A model generated the notes under the pieces. The model did no database searches. It had not been told where the DNA came from and saw only the letters and a list, made by a program, of their open reading frames with translations. Shown piece after piece: positions 3,396 through 5,267 of a stretch of DNA of 5,267 nucleotides. This DNA is from Chloroflexota bacterium. GTDB taxonomy: Bacteria; Chloroflexota; Anaerolineae; Promineifilales; Promineifilaceae. The position numbers and the translations under genes were made by a program. Every line of letters begins with the position of its first letter. Within the stretch, counting starts at the first letter, position 1. Where the stretch lies: positions 1 to 5,267 of the forward strand of contig CAUJGI010000698.1 of the NCBI GenBank assembly GCA_963169155.1, written 5' to 3'.

Positions 3396-5267
3396 ATGAA
3401 AAAGCTTATTCCCACGCTCTTGATTGCCTTTCTGGTGCTTGTTGCCTGCAGCAGCACACCTGTCGAAGTGACCCGCGTTGTTTCCGAAGTGATGGAAGTG
3501 ACCCGCGTTGTCACCGAGACCATCGAAGTAGAAGGTGTGGCCGTTGAAGTCACCCGCGTTGTTACGGAAGAGGTAGTTGTAGAAGTCCCAGCCGAAGAAT
3601 CGGCCGCAGAACCCCTCAATGCGCCGGATGTTCTCGGTTTACCCCGAAACGAAACGCTAATTGTAGATATTCTAACCGGCCGTGTTGGTTCTCCCAGTAA
3701 TTTTAATGAATGGGTCGGCTGGAAGTGGCGGGATCGCGGAATGCAAAACCTGGCTAACGAACCATTGTGGTCCGTTGATTTTGCCACTGGCGAAATCATC
3801 AATGGTCTGGCCGCCGGCGATCCGATTTACAACGATGATTTTACCCAACTTGAAATTCCGCTCCGTGAGGGTGTTGCCTGGGATGATGGCACCCCGTTTA
3901 CATCGGCTGATGTCGTCTTTACGGTTGAAACACTCATCGCTACCGAAGGATTAAACGCTCACACCTTCTTTGCCGACAACGTTGCCAGCGTGTCTGCGCC
4001 TGACGATCACACCGTTGTTTTTGAACTGAATCAACCCAACTCCCGTTTCCATACCACCTTCCTGGATCGCTGGGGGGCCACGTGGATCATGCCCAAGCAC
4101 ATCTTTGAAGGGGTGGAGGATCTTGTCACCTTCGAATTTAATCCCTATGTGGGAACAGGACCCTATAAGCTCCACAGTTATGATGAATCCGGATTCTGGA
4201 CAATCTGGGAAAAACGAGAAGATTGGGACAAAAGCCCGACCGGTATCATGTACGGCGAACCCGGGCCAAAATATATTGTTCTCCAATACTTCGCCAATGA
4301 AGGTGCCAAAATCCTGGCCCAATTGACCCACGAAGCTGATGTTGTTAATCTGTCATCGGAAGGGCTTAAATCCGTTTTAGCGCAGTCCGAATCCTCAAGA
4401 GCTTACCAGCAATCCTACCCCTGGGTGGTGAACAACGACCCGGCTATCACGGGTATCGCCTTCAACACCACCGTGGCACCTTACGACAACGCCGACGTGC
4501 GTTGGGCGTTGGTACTATCGATTGACATCGCTGAATATGTGGGCATCGCAGTTGATGGTGCTGGGGCAATGAGCCCTGTTCATATTCCTTCGCTTGGCTC
4601 CTATCCCGAAGATTTCATCGCGCCAATGGAAGAATGGCTGATGGAGTTCGAACTTGACCTGGGTAATGGGGAGACGTTTAAACCCTATGATCCTGATGCA
4701 CCGCAGCGGGTTATCGAATATGCTCGCAGCCGCGGCTTTGTTGTGCCGGAAGATCAGGCCGCTCAAGATCAAGCTTTCGGGCTTGGCTGGTACAAATTTG
4801 CGCCTGAAGTTGCCGAACAGCTGCTCGTCAAAAATGGTTTCTCCAGGGACGGCGACGGTATGTGGCTGCTGCCGGATGGCACACCCTGGGAAATTAATAT
4901 TTTGACTGATACCGATCTGGCGACAGATATGGGGTCAAGAAATGCCGTCGCTGCGGCGCAACAATGGCAGAAGTTTGGCATTGATGCAGAAGCGTTCCCG
5001 TCGGAATCGCGAGCTGATCTGTATAACACGGGCGACTTCCAGGTTTCAAGCGACTGGCCCGCTCAAGAACCCTGGGGCGCAGGTCCCGACCTGTACCGGG
5101 TACTCGACCTCTGGAATTCGGCTTATGAAACGCCAATCGGCGAGGTGGCCGCTGGCCATCCAGGACGTTGGTCCAGCCCGGAAATGGACGCGGTGATTGA
5201 ACAACTGCGTATCACCGATCCGGCCGACTACCAAGCGGTTGTTGATGTTGGCATTGAAGGTCTGAAG
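3396..5267 (+). CDS. ABC transporter substrate-binding lipoprotein, family 5 (partial)
   Basis: The frame is open to the window edge (624 codons, no stop), so the C-terminus is missing; family members are usually about 550-700 residues. Residues 1-18 form a lipoprotein signal peptide: MKK, a hydrophobic core, then lipobox LVAC with Cys18 as the lipidated residue. A low-complexity acidic, Val/Glu/Thr-rich linker (about 20-75) has three VEVTRVV-type units at 23-29, 33-39 and 50-56. The binding domain then shows the DppA/OppA-type signature LREGVAWDDGTPFTSADVVFT (156-176), a YVGTGPYKL segment (251-259) and the domain II region. It would be anchored outside the membrane and deliver ligand to an ABC permease whose genes should lie just to the right. 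Family 5 proteins bind oligopeptides, but in Chloroflexota, Thermotogae and archaea several take oligosaccharides. The shared operator with the pentose-oxidation operon suggests a pentose-containing sugar. The ligand is an inference. Confidence 0.9.
   Translation, partial: MKKLIPTLLIAFLVLVACSSTPVEVTRVVSEVMEVTRVVTETIEVEGVAVEVTRVVTEEVVVEVPAEESAAEPLNAPDVLGLPRNETLIVDILTGRVGSPSNFNEWVGWKWRDRGMQNLANEPLWSVDFATGEIINGLAAGDPIYNDDFTQLEIPLREGVAWDDGTPFTSADVVFTVETLIATEGLNAHTFFADNVASVSAPDDHTVVFELNQPNSRFHTTFLDRWGATWIMPKHIFEGVEDLVTFEFNPYVGTGPYKLHSYDESGFWTIWEKREDWDKSPTGIMYGEPGPKYIVLQYFANEGAKILAQLTHEADVVNLSSEGLKSVLAQSESSRAYQQSYPWVVNNDPAITGIAFNTTVAPYDNADVRWALVLSIDIAEYVGIAVDGAGAMSPVHIPSLGSYPEDFIAPMEEWLMEFELDLGNGETFKPYDPDAPQRVIEYARSRGFVVPEDQAAQDQAFGLGWYKFAPEVAEQLLVKNGFSRDGDGMWLLPDGTPWEINILTDTDLATDMGSRNAVAAAQQWQKFGIDAEAFPSESRADLYNTGDFQVSSDWPAQEPWGAGPDLYRVLDLWNSAYETPIGEVAAGHPGRWSSPEMDAVIEQLRITDPADYQAVVDVGIEGLK
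3463..3562 (+). repeat. Imperfect in-frame repeat encoding the VEVTRVV linker
   Basis: The 17-mer GAAGTGACCCGCGTTGT occurs at 3465 and 3495, and with one change (T-C-A for T-G-A) at 3546. The offsets of 30 and 51 bp are multiples of three, so the protein linker keeps its frame. It looks like expansion of a coding repeat, not a CRISPR array. Confidence 0.8.

Noticed and set aside
3463..3562. Possible CRISPR-like direct repeats
   Set aside because: Only three short, unequally spaced units in phase with the reading frame; they are coding repeats.
3299..3802. A minus-strand frame rich in TSTTRVTS repeats
   Set aside because: The repetitive look comes from reading the VEVTRVV-coding repeat of the lipoprotein backwards.
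3951..4331. A 126-codon minus-strand open frame
   Set aside because: It is antisense to the binding domain of the lipoprotein gene and has no supporting start signal.

Overview
This 5.27-kb window most likely comes from a member of the Chloroflexota (Anaerolineae/Caldilineae-like). The best clue is the substrate-binding lipoprotein at the right. After its lipobox it carries a valine-rich linker made of repeated V-E-V-T-R-V-V units, a style I associate with Chloroflexota binding proteins. This placement is an inference, because the window holds no rRNA or phylogenetic marker.

Layout. (1) Positions 46-264 (+): a short P-loop (Walker A) nucleotide-binding protein, cut short and running into the 3' end of the next gene. 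(2) Positions 230-2649 (-): a tight two-gene operon transcribed leftward. A fumarylacetoacetate hydrolase (FAH)-fold enzyme resembling 2-keto-3-deoxypentonate dehydratase comes first, and an alpha-ketoglutarate-semialdehyde (2,5-dioxopentanoate) dehydrogenase follows 17 bp later. Together they would carry out the last two steps of the oxidative, non-phosphorylating pentose route (Weimberg-type): 2-keto-3-deoxypentonate to 2-oxoglutarate semialdehyde to 2-oxoglutarate. (3) Positions 2650-3395: a 746-bp regulatory region with no intact gene. It holds LacI-type operators sharing the half-site TTGCAARCG, two interleaved divergent promoters, the frameshifted remnant of a LacI-family DNA-binding domain, a weak terminator and a structured leader. 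(4) Positions 3396-5267 (+): a family 5 (DppA/OppA-like) ABC-transporter substrate-binding lipoprotein, open at the right edge of the window.

How it fits together. The dehydratase/dehydrogenase operon and the divergent uptake gene each have a TTGCAARCG operator upstream. The simplest reading is one sugar-responsive LacI-family regulon linking uptake of a pentose-containing ligand to its oxidation. The local regulator gene, which would sit between the two units, is visibly broken by a frameshift and stop codons, while its operators remain near-perfect palindromes. Control is therefore probably exerted in trans by a homologue elsewhere, or regulation is being lost. The most notable points are the interleaved divergent promoters flanked by operators 53 bp apart and the eroded regulator beside intact operators. 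No wholly new enzyme system is evident.
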